A stretch of 64,000 bases of DNA from Arthrobacter yangruifuii (GTDB lineage Bacteria; Actinomycetota; Actinomycetes; Actinomycetales; Micrococcaceae), in contig NZ_VTFX01000004.1 in assembly GCF_009192775.1 (NCBI RefSeq), forward strand, positions 496,001 to 560,000, read 5' to 3'. Below the pieces are notes generated by a model. That model was not told the origin of the DNA and ran no database searches. It saw nothing but the letters and a program-made list of their open reading frames with translations. The translations under genes and the position numbers were made by a program. Every line of letters starts with the position of its first letter. Position 1 is the stretch's first letter. Below, in pieces: positions 27,796 to 37,495 of the stretch.

Positions 27796-29325
27796 GTGAA
27801 CAAAGCCAGTGAACCCAGCCTGTCGGCAGTATCCAGGGACGGGCGGAAGGTGTCCGCCAGCGCACTCGTGATCGGTGTCGGGCAGACCCCCGACGGTCCC
27901 GTCCTCATCGAAAGCCCGCTGTCCCCCAAGGCCTCTGCCGCCCTGGCTGCTTCGCTGCCGCTGCTCGGCATCACCGGTGCCGCCGATGAAGTCCGCCGCC
28001 TGCCTGGCCTGCCCGAGGCCGATGCCGACATGCTGGTCCTCACGGGCCTGGGCAAGGTCTCCGCCGGCACCGCCCTGACCGAGGAAGCCCTGCGCCGCGC
28101 CGCCGGATCCGCCGTGCGCCAGATCGCCGGCACCGCCTCAGTGGCCCTGGCCCTGCCTGCCGGCACCGTGGCCGACGCTGCCGCCGTCGCCGAAGGCGCC
28201 CTGTTCGGCGCCTACAGCTTCACCGAACACCGCAGTGCCGCCACCGCCGGCAAGGTCCCCGCTCCGGTCCCGGAAATCATCGTCATTACGGCAGCCGCCG
28301 ATGAGAAGGCCCTGAAGCCCGCCTTCGACCGTGCCCGCATCCTGGGCCGCGCCGTCAACGCCACCCGCACCCTGGTCAACCAGCCGCCGAGCCACCTTTA
28401 CCCGGAGACCTTCGCGGCAGCAGCCAAGGACCTGGCCAAGTCCCTGCCGGTGAAGGTCACCGTGATGGATGAGAAGAAGCTGGAACGTGAAGGCTTCGGC
28501 GGCATCCTCGGCGTCGGCAAGGGCTCGGCCCGCCCCCCGCGCCTGGTCAAGCTCGAATACTCGCCGCTGCGCTCGAAGGCCAAGCTGGCCCTCGTCGGCA
28601 AGGGCATCACCTTTGACTCCGGCGGACTGTCCCTGAAGCCCGCCGCCGGCATGCAGGCCATGAAGTCGGACATGGGCGGCGCCGCCGTCGTCCTGAATGC
28701 CCTGCTGGCCATCGCCGAACTCGGACTGCCCGTCAAGGTCACCTCCTGGCTCTGCATTGCGGAGAACATGCCCTCCGGCACTGCCCAGCGTCCCTCCGAC
28801 GTCATGACCACCTACGGCGGCCGCACGGTCGAGGTCCTGAACACCGACGCCGAGGGCCGGCTGGTCATGGCCGACGGCCTGGTCGCCGCCAGCGAGGAGT
28901 CCCCGGACGTCATCATCGACGTCGCCACCCTGACCGGCGCCCAGATGATTGCCCTGGGCAACCGGGTATCCGCAGTGATGGGTGAAGAGGGCGTCCGCGA
29001 CGCCGTCAAGGCGGCAGCGGACCGTGCAGGCGAACTGTTCTGGACCATGCCGATTCCCGAGGAGCTGCGCGCCAGCCTGGACTCCCAGGTGGCGGACATC
29101 GCCAACCACGGCGAGCGTTTCGGCGGCATGATGACAGCCGCCACGTTCCTGCAGGAATTTGTCGGCGAGGTCAACGGAACCAAGATCCCGTGGGCACACC
29201 TGGACATCGCCGGGCCGGCGTTCAATGAGGGCGCCCCCTACGGCTACACGCCGAAGGAAGGCACCGGCGTCGCCGTCCGTACGCTGGTGGCCTACGCCGA
29301 AGACGTCGTGGCGCGCGCCTCATAA
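27796..29325 (+). CDS. pepA: Leucyl aminopeptidase (M17)
   Basis: A 509-residue M17 aminopeptidase that removes N-terminal residues from peptides in the cytoplasm, using two metal ions. The C-terminal catalytic domain has GKGITFDSGGLSLK near residue 271, with the metal-binding Lys and Asp, DMGGAA shortly after, and the signature NTDAEGRL around 350. The N-terminal half is the usual M17 regulatory domain. The GTG at 27796 has AAGGAAG upstream. The length is normal for the family. Confidence 0.95.
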   Translation: MNKASEPSLSAVSRDGRKVSASALVIGVGQTPDGPVLIESPLSPKASAALAASLPLLGITGAADEVRRLPGLPEADADMLVLTGLGKVSAGTALTEEALRRAAGSAVRQIAGTASVALALPAGTVADAAAVAEGALFGAYSFTEHRSAATAGKVPAPVPEIIVITAAADEKALKPAFDRARILGRAVNATRTLVNQPPSHLYPETFAAAAKDLAKSLPVKVTVMDEKKLEREGFGGILGVGKGSARPPRLVKLEYSPLRSKAKLALVGKGITFDSGGLSLKPAAGMQAMKSDMGGAAVVLNALLAIAELGLPVKVTSWLCIAENMPSGTAQRPSDVMTTYGGRTVEVLNTDAEGRLVMADGLVAASEESPDVIIDVATLTGAQMIALGNRVSAVMGEEGVRDAVKAAADRAGELFWTMPIPEELRASLDSQVADIANHGERFGGMMTAATFLQEFVGEVNGTKIPWAHLDIAGPAFNEGAPYGYTPKEGTGVAVRTLVAYAEDVVARAS

Positions 29326-29514
29326 CATCCACATCCGTTCCGTGAAACGGAATTGACCCCTGTGGCAGGTGTTTCTCCTTACACTTCGCCTCCTACCGCC
29401 TGTCTCCAAGTGGATGCCGGTGGTAGGGGGCGATAGGGTGAGACCTGATCACAAACGCCCAATAACTCACCGGCGCGCATGGGCGCGTCAACGAAAACGC
29501 GAGGGAGCGTCCAA

Positions 29515-30897
29515 GTGGCCGATAAGGCAGCTGCGCAAGAGTTCGACATCCTGATCCTCGGCGGAGGCAGCGGCGGCTACGCCGCAGCGCTTCGCTCCGT
29601 GGAGCTGGGATTCTCCGTAGGTCTGATTGAGAAGGGGAAGCTGGGCGGGACCTGCCTGCACAACGGCTGCATCCCCACCAAGGCGCTCCTGCACTCCGCT
29701 GAAATTGCGGAGAACGCGAAGACCGCCTCCAAGTACGGCATCAACGCCACGTTCGACTCCATCGACATGACGGCTGTGAACTCCTACAAGGACAACATCA
29801 TTGCGGGCAAGTTCCGCGGCCTGCAGGGCCTGATCAAGTCCAAGGGCATCACCGTCATTGAGGGCGAAGGCAAGCTCACCAGCGAAAAGACCATCGAGGT
29901 CAACGGCGAGACCTACACGGGCAAGAACATCATCCTGGCCACCGGCTCCTACTCCCGTTCACTGCCGGGCCTGGAAATCGGCGGCAAGGTCATCACCTCC
30001 GACCAGGCCCTGAAGATGGACACCGTGCCCAAGAGCGCGGTCATCCTCGGCGGCGGCGTCATCGGCGTCGAATTCGCCTCGGTCTGGAATTCCTTCGGCG
30101 TGGACGTCACCATCGTGGAGGGCCTGCCCTCCCTGGTTCCGAACGAGGACGCTGCCATCATCAAGCAGCTCGAACGCGCCTATAAGAAGCGCGGCATCAA
30201 GTTCAGCACCGGCATCTTCTTCGACAACGTCCAGCAGAACGACGACGGCGTCGTCGTCACGCTGGCGGACGGCAAGAAGTTCGAAGCCGACCTGCTGCTC
30301 GTCGCCGTGGGCCGCGGCCCCGTCACCGCCAACCTGGGCTACGAAGAAGCCGGCCTGACCATGGACCGCGGCTTCGTCATCACCAACGAGCGCCTCCACA
30401 CCGGTGTCGGCAACGTCTACGCCGTGGGCGACATTGTCCCCGGCCTGCAGCTGGCCCACCGCGGATTCCAGCAGGGTATTTTCGTTGCCGAGGAAATCGC
30501 CGGCCTCAAGCCGGTGGTCGTTGACGACGCCAACATCCCCAAGGTCACTTACTGCGAGCCGGAAATCGCCTCTGTCGGCCTGACCGAAGCCAAGGCCAAG
30601 GACAAGCTGGGCGCCGAGAACGTCGAGATCCAGGAATACAACCTGGCCGGCAACGGCAAGACCTCCATCCTTGGTTCCTCCGGCCTCATCAAGATGGTCC
30701 GCGAGAAGGACGGCCCCATCGTAGGTGTCCACATGATCGGTGCCCGCATCGGCGAGCAGATCGGTGAAGCCCAGCTGATCGTTAACTGGGAGGCGTACCC
30801 TGAGGATATTGCCAGCCTGATCCACGCCCATCCGACGCAGAACGAGGCGCTCGGCGAAGCTGCTATGGCCCTGGCCGGCAAGCCCCTTCACGGTTAA
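29515..30897 (+). CDS. lpdA: Dihydrolipoyl dehydrogenase (E3)
   Basis: A 460-residue flavoprotein disulfide reductase that reoxidises lipoamide in 2-oxoacid dehydrogenase complexes. The FAD motif [10 protein letters not shown] is near residue 16, the redox disulfide Cys47-Cys52 is in [11 protein letters not shown], the NAD-binding GGGVIGVE is near 180, and the C-terminal HAHPTQNE holds the catalytic His-Glu pair. The GTG at 29515 was chosen because GAGGGAG lies 7 bases before it; an upstream ATG at 29479 has none. It precedes sucB by 119 bases, which fits one metabolic unit. Confidence 0.95.
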   Translation: MADKAAAQEFDILILGGGSGGYAAALRSVELGFSVGLIEKGKLGGTCLHNGCIPTKALLHSAEIAENAKTASKYGINATFDSIDMTAVNSYKDNIIAGKFRGLQGLIKSKGITVIEGEGKLTSEKTIEVNGETYTGKNIILATGSYSRSLPGLEIGGKVITSDQALKMDTVPKSAVILGGGVIGVEFASVWNSFGVDVTIVEGLPSLVPNEDAAIIKQLERAYKKRGIKFSTGIFFDNVQQNDDGVVVTLADGKKFEADLLLVAVGRGPVTANLGYEEAGLTMDRGFVITNERLHTGVGNVYAVGDIVPGLQLAHRGFQQGIFVAEEIAGLKPVVVDDANIPKVTYCEPEIASVGLTEAKAKDKLGAENVEIQEYNLAGNGKTSILGSSGLIKMVREKDGPIVGVHMIGARIGEQIGEAQLIVNWEAYPEDIASLIHAHPTQNEALGEAAMALAGKPLHG

Positions 30898-30913
30898 TAC
30901 AAAAGCTTCACTC

Positions 30914-30950
30914 CCCCGGGCCGCACGCCGCGTGCGGATGCGGCCCGGGG
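30914..30950. repeat. Inverted repeat between lpdA and sucB
   Basis: A perfect 12-base-pair stem (CCCCGGGCCGCA and its complement) around a 13-base loop, with an alternative inner hairpin CCGCACG-CCG-CGTGCGG. No T-run follows, so it does not look like a simple terminator. Confidence 0.7.
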
Positions 30951-31016
30951 ACATCATCACCAGCACCAGCGGCACGGCTGGTCACAAAAGATCTAACAAG
31001 GAGAAACGGGGACAAT

Positions 31017-32786
31017 ATGTCTGAAACCGTGAACTTACCCGCCCTCGGCGAAAGCGTCACCGAAGGCACCGTCACCCGCTGGCTGAAGAACGTGGGCGAC
31101 CGCGTCGAGGTCGACGAGCCCCTGCTCGAAGTATCCACCGACAAGGTAGACACCGAGATCCCCTCCCCCGTGGCCGGCGTGATCGAGGAAATCCTCGTGG
31201 CCGAAGACGAAACCGCCGAGGTCGGTGCGGCACTCGTGCGCATCGGCGACGGTTCCGGCTCCGGTGACCAGCAGGACGACGGCGGCAGCGCAGCCAACCA
31301 GGAAGCTCCCGCCGCTGAGGCCCCCGCCGCCGAAGCTGAAGAGGCTCCGGCAGCCGAAGAGGCTCCCGCCTCTGAGTCCGGCTCCGATTCCGGCTCCGGC
31401 GAAGGCACCGAGGTCACCCTCCCCGCCCTTGGCGAGTCCGTCACCGAAGGCACCGTCACCCGCTGGCTCAAGGCCGTAGGCGACGACGTCGAAATGGATG
31501 AGCCGCTGCTCGAGGTGTCCACCGACAAGGTCGACACCGAGATCCCCTCCCCGGTTGCCGGCAAGCTGCTGGAAATCCGCGTGAACGAAGATGACACCGC
31601 CGAGGTTGGTGCGGTCCTCGCCGTCATCGGTTCCGGTTCCGCCGCTCCGGCCAAGGCCGAACCCAAGGCCGCCGAGCCCGTGGCAGCAGCTTCCAAGGAC
31701 GAGCGCGAAGCTCCGGCCGTCGAGCCGGAGAAGAAGGAAGCCCCGAAGCAGGAAGAGAAGAAGCCTGAACCCAAGGCCGAGGCTCCGAAGCAGGAAGCAC
31801 CCAAGCAGGAGGCACCCGCCTCCTCCGATTCCGAGGGAACCTACGTCACTCCGCTGGTCCGCAAGCTCGCCAACCAGCACGGCGTGGACCTCTCCACGGT
31901 CAAGGGTTCCGGCGTGGCCGGCCGCATCCGCAAGCAGGACGTCCTGGCAGCTGCCGAAGCCATGAAGGCCGAGGCCTCCGCTCCTGCCCCCGCCGCCGCA
32001 CCGGCCGCTGCCGCGTCGTCGGATAAGGCAGCTCCGGCCAAGGTCAGCGACGAAAGCGCGAAGCTGCGCGGCACCTCGGTCAAGGCACCGCGGATCCGCC
32101 AGACCATCGCCCGCCGCATGGTGGAGTCCCTGCAGGTGTCGGCCCAGCTGACCCAGGTCCAGGAAGTGGACATGACGCGCATCGCCAAGCTGCGCGCCTC
32201 GGCCAAGAACTCCTTCCTGGAGCAGAACGGCGCCAAGCTCACCTTCCTGCCCTTCATCGCCAAGGCCGTCACCGAGGCGCTGAAGCAGCACCCGAAGTTG
32301 AACGCCTCCTATGACTCCGACGCCCAGCAGATCACGTACCACGACGCCGAGCACCTCGCGATTGCCGTGGATACCGAAAAGGGCCTGCTGGTTCCCGTCA
32401 TCGCCGATGCCGGCGACCTGAACATCGCCGGCCTGGCCAAGCGCATCGGCGACGTCGGAGCGCGCACGAAGGCAGGAAAGATCGGACCGGACGAGCTGTC
32501 CGGCGGAACCTTCACCATCACCAATATCGGTTCCGTGGGTGCCCTGTTCGACACTCCGATCATCAACCAGCCGCAGGTGGGCATCCTGGGCACCGGCGCC
32601 ATTGTCAAGCGTCCCGTCGTCCTCACCGACGCCGAGGGCAATGACACCATCGCCATCCGGTCCATGATGTACCTGTCCCTGTCCTACGACCACCGGCTGG
32701 TGGACGGAGCGGACGCGGGCCGGTTCCTGCAGACGCTGAAGGCACGCCTGGAAGAAGGCAACTTCGAGTCGGATCTGGGACTCTAG
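31017..32786 (+). CDS. sucB: 2-oxoacid dehydrogenase E2, dihydrolipoamide acyltransferase
   Basis: A 589-residue E2 core protein with two N-terminal lipoyl domains, each with [12 protein letters not shown]; the lipoylated lysines are Lys43 and Lys171. Ala/Pro/Glu-rich linkers separate them from a peripheral-subunit-binding domain ([13 protein letters not shown], about residue 278) and the catalytic acyltransferase domain, which ends with [14 protein letters not shown]. In actinobacteria this E2 can serve both pyruvate and 2-oxoglutarate dehydrogenase. It follows lpdA, and the lipoate genes lipB and lipA are elsewhere in the window. GGAG precedes the ATG. Confidence 0.93.
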   Translation: MSETVNLPALGESVTEGTVTRWLKNVGDRVEVDEPLLEVSTDKVDTEIPSPVAGVIEEILVAEDETAEVGAALVRIGDGSGSGDQQDDGGSAANQEAPAAEAPAAEAEEAPAAEEAPASESGSDSGSGEGTEVTLPALGESVTEGTVTRWLKAVGDDVEMDEPLLEVSTDKVDTEIPSPVAGKLLEIRVNEDDTAEVGAVLAVIGSGSAAPAKAEPKAAEPVAAASKDEREAPAVEPEKKEAPKQEEKKPEPKAEAPKQEAPKQEAPASSDSEGTYVTPLVRKLANQHGVDLSTVKGSGVAGRIRKQDVLAAAEAMKAEASAPAPAAAPAAAASSDKAAPAKVSDESAKLRGTSVKAPRIRQTIARRMVESLQVSAQLTQVQEVDMTRIAKLRASAKNSFLEQNGAKLTFLPFIAKAVTEALKQHPKLNASYDSDAQQITYHDAEHLAIAVDTEKGLLVPVIADAGDLNIAGLAKRIGDVGARTKAGKIGPDELSGGTFTITNIGSVGALFDTPIINQPQVGILGTGAIVKRPVVLTDAEGNDTIAIRSMMYLSLSYDHRLVDGADAGRFLQTLKARLEEGNFESDLGL

Positions 32787-32806
32787 TTCCCACCGGCACC
32801 GCCTGA

Positions 32807-32841
32807 ACAGGGCGTCCTCCCCCGCAGGGAGGGCGCCCTGT
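32807..32841 (+). terminator. Hairpin after sucB, probable terminator
   Basis: A 15-base-pair stem with one G-U pair (ACAGGGCGTCCTCCC opposite GGGAGGGCGCCCTGT) and a 5-base loop, 20 bases after the sucB stop. No T-run follows. Confidence 0.65.
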
Positions 32842-32865
32842 GCCGTTAACGCCCTCCGTGATTTT

Positions 32866-32882
32866 CTCTACATGTTGTAGAA
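32866..32882. promoter_or_regulatory. Candidate BlaI-type operator upstream of a small membrane protein gene
   Basis: CTCTAC-ATGTT-GTAGAA has the same 6-5-6 geometry as the three sites at 16007-16080, with one mismatch in the left arm. It ends 62 bases before the start of the 115-residue membrane protein gene. Confidence 0.6.
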
Positions 32883-32944
32883 AAGTTACGCGCGCGGCCG
32901 CTGATCCGGCATTGAAGCTGACAGTGCGTCAGTAAGCTGGGAGT

Positions 32945-33292
32945 ATGGACATCCTTCACAGCTTCCTTGTTTTCCTGCACATCCTCGGTGCCGCAATCAT
33001 CGTTGGCCTCTGGTTCGCACGGATCAAGAATCCGACCGTGCTGCCCGGCCAGTTCCACGGTGCCCTGCTCCAGCTGGTCACCGGGCTGGCCCTGGTGGGT
33101 CTGAACGAAGCCGGGGACGGTGACGTGAACCACCTGAAGGTGGGCATCAAGCTGCTGATTGCCCTCGTTATCGCCGTACTCGCCTTCATCGGCCAGCGCC
33201 GCTACAAGAAGGACGAAAAGGTCTCTTCCGGACTGGCCAACAGCGTGGGTATCCTCGCGATCGTCAACATTGCCGTAGCCACTATGTGGTAG
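32945..33292 (+). CDS. Small four-helix membrane protein, function unknown
   Basis: A 115-residue very hydrophobic protein with probable helices at about 3-26, 40-56, 63-85 and 93-113. His5, His12, His39 and His63 lie in or near the helices, which would allow haem or metal binding, but this is only a possibility. It resembles small conserved actinobacterial membrane proteins of unknown role. The ATG at 32945 follows GGGAG, 2 bases away. A BlaI-type palindrome lies upstream. The OsmC gene follows after 81 bases. Confidence 0.82.
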   Translation: MDILHSFLVFLHILGAAIIVGLWFARIKNPTVLPGQFHGALLQLVTGLALVGLNEAGDGDVNHLKVGIKLLIALVIAVLAFIGQRRYKKDEKVSSGLANSVGILAIVNIAVATMW

Positions 33293-33373
33293 TCCGCACA
33301 ACTGCGGAAATAGGATGGGATGGTGTGCCGGCTTCTGCCGGCCCCGTCCCATCCCTGTTTTAAGGAGACCCCC

Positions 33374-33802
33374 ATGGCTACAGTCCGCTCAGCCCACACC
33401 GTCTGGAACGGCAACCTCTTCGACGGGAAGGGGAATGTCACCCTGGATTCCTCCGGCCTGGGAACCTACGACGTCACGTGGAAGGCCAGGGCCGAGGAGG
33501 CCAACGGCAAGACCAGCCCCGAGGAACTCATAGCGGCCGCACACTCGGCCTGCTTCTCCATGGCCTTCAGCAACGGCCTGGCCGAGGCCGGCAAAACCGC
33601 CGAGCGGATTGAAACGTCCGCGGACGTCACCTTTGTGCCCGGCACCGGCATTACCGAAAGCCGGCTCAAGGTGACCGCCGTTGTTCCCGGCCTCACCGCC
33701 GAGGAGTTCACGGATATCGCCGAAGCCGCCAAGAGCGGCTGCCCGGTCTCGCAGGCACTGGCCGGCATTACCATCACCCTGGACGCCACTCTCGAATCCT
33801 AG
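33374..33802 (+). CDS. OsmC/Ohr-family peroxiredoxin
   Basis: A 142-residue OsmC-family protein, which reduces organic hydroperoxides with two cysteines. The cysteine in HSACFSMA near residue 62 and the one in KSGCPVSQAL near 125 are at the positions of the redox pair. The ATG at 33374 follows AAGGAG; the frame is open upstream, but that part is not conserved. It may share a transcript with the membrane protein gene before it. A very strong terminator follows. Confidence 0.9.
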   Translation: MATVRSAHTVWNGNLFDGKGNVTLDSSGLGTYDVTWKARAEEANGKTSPEELIAAAHSACFSMAFSNGLAEAGKTAERIETSADVTFVPGTGITESRLKVTAVVPGLTAEEFTDIAEAAKSGCPVSQALAGITITLDATLES

Positions 33803-33810
33803 GATTCGCG

Positions 33811-33878
33811 CCCGAAAAGCAGCGCAGAGCGGCCCCTGTTCCCCTTCGGAACAGGGGCCGCTCTGCGCTGTTTTCGGG
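33811..33878. terminator. Very long-stem terminator after the OsmC gene
   Basis: A perfect 23-base-pair stem (33820-33842 with 33848-33870) and a 5-base loop, extended outward by eight more pairs (CCCGAAAA with TTTTCGGG) after a one-base bulge. The TTTT at 33871-33874 is within the outer stem. It separates the OsmC gene from the urease cluster. Confidence 0.9.
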
Positions 33879-34043
33879 ACCGGCCGTGACCGGGCCGGAC
33901 CTAATTACCGCTGCACAGGACCGGTCCGGGCCGGCAGGGTGTTGGCCGCTGAACGGGGCGCGTAGCCTCGGTTTGAGGCGAGCCCGGAGACTACGCCGGA
34001 GACCGCTTTCGATCCCATCGCAACTGCGTCTAAAGGTGGAGCA

Positions 34044-34349
34044 ATGAACCTCACGCCCAAAGAAATAGACAAGCTGTACGTGTACCAAGTAGCTGATCTG
34101 GCCCGCAAGCGGCGCGAACGGGGAACCAAGTTGAACGTCTCCGAGGCCACCGCCCTCATCTGTGAGGCGATCATGGAAGGCGCACGTGACGGCCGGACCG
34201 TCGCCGAGGTGATGGAACTGGGCAAGACCATCGTCTCCGAAGGGCAGTGCATGGACGGTGTGCGGGAGCGCCTGCCGCTGCTGCAGGTCGAGGCGACCTT
34301 CGTTGACGGCAGCAAGCTCGTCTCCTGCCACGATCCCATCGGGGTGTGA
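34044..34349 (+). CDS. ureA: Urease gamma subunit
   Basis: A 101-residue urease gamma subunit, recognised from MNLTPKEIDKL and the C-terminal VEATFVDGSKLVS. It joins UreB and UreC in the cytoplasmic urease that splits urea into ammonia and carbon dioxide. AAAGGTGGAG precedes the ATG. The stop overlaps the GTG of the next gene by 4 bases. It is the first gene of the urease operon. Confidence 0.96.
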   Translation: MNLTPKEIDKLYVYQVADLARKRRERGTKLNVSEATALICEAIMEGARDGRTVAEVMELGKTIVSEGQCMDGVRERLPLLQVEATFVDGSKLVSCHDPIGV

Positions 34350-35254
34350 TTGATTTGACCCGGCCCGCCGAACCGCGTGCGACGGTGGTGCTGGTCGGCG
34401 GACATGAAAGCGGCAACGGGACGGATTTGTCATTCCTGACGGGGGCTCTTCCGGACGCCCGCATCTCCGCTGCCGGCCGGCCATTGCACAATATGCTCAC
34501 TCAGCTGAGCGGGGGGCCCGGCAGCGGGGCCGGGCGCGCACCCGTCGTCGTGCTGCCCATGACCTTCGGCCGCAACCCGACCCTTGTGGCCGATGCCGCC
34601 AAGACCCTTCGGTGGCTCAGCGCGGGGGCGACGTCCCGCGAGGCCGCTGCGCCGCCTTTGGCCCTGGCCGACCCGTTTGGCACCGGTGACCACCTCACGG
34701 CGTGGCTTCGGGCCGCCGCCGCCACCGTGCACCGGCGCGCGCCCCGCGCCGCGGTCCTGATCACCGCGGATGCTGCCAACCCCTTTGACGACGCCGAGCT
34801 CTACCGGATTGCGCATCTGGTCCGTACGCACGGGGCGGGGAATCCGGTGGAGACAGCCACCGTCGAGGACACGGGCGGGCTCCTGGCGGCCCTGCGCCGG
34901 CTGCGGCTGCTCGGCAGCACGGAAACGGTCCTCGTTCCGGCAGGATTCCGGCGGACGGCCAGCGTTCACGGGGAGGCCGTGCCGTTCGGGGAAGACGGTT
35001 TCGCCGGCGCCGGGTTCTACGGACCCCTGCTCGGCGAGCAGGCGGTGCTCCGCGTCATCGGTGAGCGTGTGCGCGACGCCCTGCACAACCTCGGCCACGG
35101 CCGCACCGGCATCGAAGCCGGCCTGACGGCGGACCACGGTCATGGCTACGCCCACTCGCATGCCTTTGAGGAGTCCAACGGCGCCTCCCACACGCACAGC
35201 CACGGAGCGGCCGGCGGCCACACCCACCACCCCACCCCGATCGGTACGAGCTGA
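34346..35254 (+). CDS. CbiX-like chelatase-fold protein with His-rich C-terminus, inside the urease operon
   Basis: A 302-residue protein with two CbiX/SirB-like half domains (about 10-120 and 135-245). The first chelatase histidine appears conserved (His20, in LVGGHESG), but the second expected His is replaced near Asn77 (TFGRNPTLV). After residue 250 comes a tail with 11 histidines in 52 residues (HGHGYAHSH, SHTHSHG, GHTHH). The GTG start overlaps the ureA stop by 4 bases, so it is translated with urease subunits. Sirohydrochlorin chelatases insert Co, Fe or Ni into tetrapyrroles, but no tetrapyrrole genes are here. The operon has no ureE, so nickel binding or delivery to urease is the inferred job. 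Confidence 0.82.
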   Translation: MIDLTRPAEPRATVVLVGGHESGNGTDLSFLTGALPDARISAAGRPLHNMLTQLSGGPGSGAGRAPVVVLPMTFGRNPTLVADAAKTLRWLSAGATSREAAAPPLALADPFGTGDHLTAWLRAAAATVHRRAPRAAVLITADAANPFDDAELYRIAHLVRTHGAGNPVETATVEDTGGLLAALRRLRLLGSTETVLVPAGFRRTASVHGEAVPFGEDGFAGAGFYGPLLGEQAVLRVIGERVRDALHNLGHGRTGIEAGLTADHGHGYAHSHAFEESNGASHTHSHGAAGGHTHHPTPIGTS

Positions 35255-35315
35255 CCGGAATCGCATCTAAACACACCGCGTGCAGCGACGCTGCGCCGCC
35301 AGGGAAGGAACAACC

Positions 35316-35762
35316 ATGCTGGGCAGCCCTACCTACCACCACCGCGAAGAAGACATCGAGATCAACGCCGGCAGGCCAAGCGTCACCCTGCTGGTGAGCA
35401 ACACCGGCGACCGGGCCGTGCAGGTCGGCTCGCATTTTCACTTTTTCGAGACCAACAAGGCGCTTTTGTTCGAACGCGAACTGGCCTACGGCATGCACCT
35501 CGATGTGCCGGCAGGTACCGGAATCCGCTTCGAAGCAGGTGACACCCGCGAGGTGACCCTCACCGCGTACGCCGGAAACCGGCGGGTCATTGGCTTCAAC
35601 AACCTCGTCGACGGCGGGCTCGACTCTGCGGCAACGAAGATCCGGGCCATGGCGCGGATGAAGGAACTCGGATTCCAGGACGGAAAACCGAGCTCCAAAC
35701 CCAGTGCAAACAATGCGGGCCCTGCAGCGCAAACGGGCCGCCCAGAAGAGGGGAAGAAGTGA
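35316..35762 (+). CDS. ureB: Urease beta subunit
   Basis: A 148-residue beta subunit with the conserved [17 protein letters not shown] segment near residue 30. The C-terminal 25 residues are a Ser/Asn/Gly/Lys-rich extension beyond the usual core. The ATG at 35316 follows GGAAGGA; the frame extends upstream to 35280 but that part is not conserved. The stop overlaps the ureC start by one base. Confidence 0.95.
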   Translation: MLGSPTYHHREEDIEINAGRPSVTLLVSNTGDRAVQVGSHFHFFETNKALLFERELAYGMHLDVPAGTGIRFEAGDTREVTLTAYAGNRRVIGFNNLVDGGLDSAATKIRAMARMKELGFQDGKPSSKPSANNAGPAAQTGRPEEGKK

Positions 35763-37486
35763 TGGCGAAAATCTCGCGCAAGCAGTATACCGATCTCTTT
35801 GGTCCAACCACCGGAGACCGGGTCCACCTGGCCGATTCCAATCTGGTGATCGAGATCGAGAAGGACTACAACGAGGGCCATTACGGTGACGAGGTCGTCT
35901 ACGGCGGCGGCAAGACCGCACGCGACGGCATGGCGGCCGATCCCCAGGCGACTGCCGCGGAAGGCGTGCTTGACCTGGTGATCACCAACGCAATCATCCT
36001 GGACCCGGTGCTGGGTGTCATTAAGGGCGACATCGGTGTGCGTGACGGCAAGATTGCCGGTATCGGCAAGTCCGGCAACCCGCATACCCAGAGCGGAGTG
36101 GATCCGCGCCTGGTGGTGGGCCCCGGGACCGAACTGCTGGCCGGCGAGCACTTCATCGCCACCCCCGGCGGCATCGACTCGCACGTGCACTACATTTCGC
36201 CGGAACAGGCGCTGGCCGCCCTCTCCAACGGCATCACGACCCTCTTCGGCGGCGGCACGGGACCCACCGACGGCACCAACGGCGTCACCACGACTCCGGG
36301 CGCCTGGAATCTCGCCCGGCTGCTGGAATCGGCCGAAGGGATGCCGGTCAACATGGGCTTCCTCGGCAAGGGGAACGGCTCGCTGCCCGATGCCCTGATA
36401 GAACAGGTCGAAGCCGGCGCATGCGGACTCAAGGTACACGAGGACTACGGCACGACGCCGGCTGCGCTCAGCAACGCACTCTCCGTGGCCGATGACTACG
36501 ACGTGCAGATCTCGGTGCATACAGACAGCCTCAACGAGGCCGGTTATGTGGAGGACACCCTCGACGCCATCGACGGCCGCACCATCCACACCTTCCACAC
36601 CGAGGGTGCCGGCGGCGGCCACGCCCCGGACATCATCAAGGTGGCCGGCCACCCGAACGTGCTCCCGTCTTCGACGAACCCGACCCTGCCGTACACCGTC
36701 AATTCGGTGGATGAGCTGCTCGACATGGTGATGGTCTGCCACCACCTCTCCCACGACGTCCCCGAGGACGTCGCCTTCGCGGATTCCCGGGTACGGGCCG
36801 AGACGATTTCCGCGGAGACGGTTTTCCACGATGAAGGGATCATTTCGATGGTCTCGTCCGATTCCCAGGCCATGGGCCGCATCGGCGAATCGTTTATGCG
36901 CACCTTCCAGATCGCCCACCACTGCAAGGACCAGCGCGGCCCACTGCCGGAGGACAGCGGCGACAACGATAACTTCCGGGTGCTGCGCTTCCTCGCCAAG
37001 ATCACGATCAACCCAGCCATCACCCAGGGCGTGTCCGACTACATCGGCTCGCTGGAAGAGGGAAAGATCGCCGATATCGTGCTCTGGCCGATCCAATCCT
37101 TCGCTGCCAAGCCCCGGCTGATCGTCAAGGGAGGCCTGATCAACTGGGCCTTGATGGGAGATCCGAACGCCTCGCTGCCCACCCCGCAGCCGGTGTTCTA
37201 CCGCCCTATGTTCGGCGCGCAGGGCAAGGCCCTGCAGAGCACGCGGGTGACCTTCATGTCGAAGGCGGCTATCGACAAGGGCGTGCCGGAGCGGCTCGGG
37301 CTGGAGAGCCAGGTGCTGCCGGTGCACCGCTGCCGCGGCATCGGCAAGGAGCACATGGTCCGCAACAACGCGACGCCGGTCATCGAGGTGGACCCCGAGA
37401 CGTACGACGTGACGTATAACGGCACGCTGGCCACGATCCCGCCGGCCCAGTCCCTGCCGATGACCCAGCTGTTCTTCCTCGCCTAG
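35762..37486 (+). CDS. ureC: Urease alpha subunit (catalytic)
   Basis: A 574-residue amidohydrolase that carries the two-nickel active site. Ligands are His141, His143, the carbamylated Lys224 (in GLKVHEDYG), His253, His279 and Asp367; each is exactly seven residues beyond its K. aerogenes counterpart. The flexible flap contains [12 protein letters not shown] around 326-337. All key residues are present, so the enzyme should be active. The ATG at 35762 overlaps the ureB stop; an in-frame GTG lies one codon earlier. Confidence 0.97.
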   Translation: MAKISRKQYTDLFGPTTGDRVHLADSNLVIEIEKDYNEGHYGDEVVYGGGKTARDGMAADPQATAAEGVLDLVITNAIILDPVLGVIKGDIGVRDGKIAGIGKSGNPHTQSGVDPRLVVGPGTELLAGEHFIATPGGIDSHVHYISPEQALAALSNGITTLFGGGTGPTDGTNGVTTTPGAWNLARLLESAEGMPVNMGFLGKGNGSLPDALIEQVEAGACGLKVHEDYGTTPAALSNALSVADDYDVQISVHTDSLNEAGYVEDTLDAIDGRTIHTFHTEGAGGGHAPDIIKVAGHPNVLPSSTNPTLPYTVNSVDELLDMVMVCHHLSHDVPEDVAFADSRVRAETISAETVFHDEGIISMVSSDSQAMGRIGESFMRTFQIAHHCKDQRGPLPEDSGDNDNFRVLRFLAKITINPAITQGVSDYIGSLEEGKIADIVLWPIQSFAAKPRLIVKGGLINWALMGDPNASLPTPQPVFYRPMFGAQGKALQSTRVTFMSKAAIDKGVPERLGLESQVLPVHRCRGIGKEHMVRNNATPVIEVDPETYDVTYNGTLATIPPAQSLPMTQLFFLA

Positions 37487-37495
37487 GGCCGCGGC

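Noticed and set aside
33886-33901. GlnR-like half site (GTGAC-N6-GGACC) upstream of ureA
   Set aside because: Two mismatches in the second half and no adjacent partner site; too weak compared with the glnA box.
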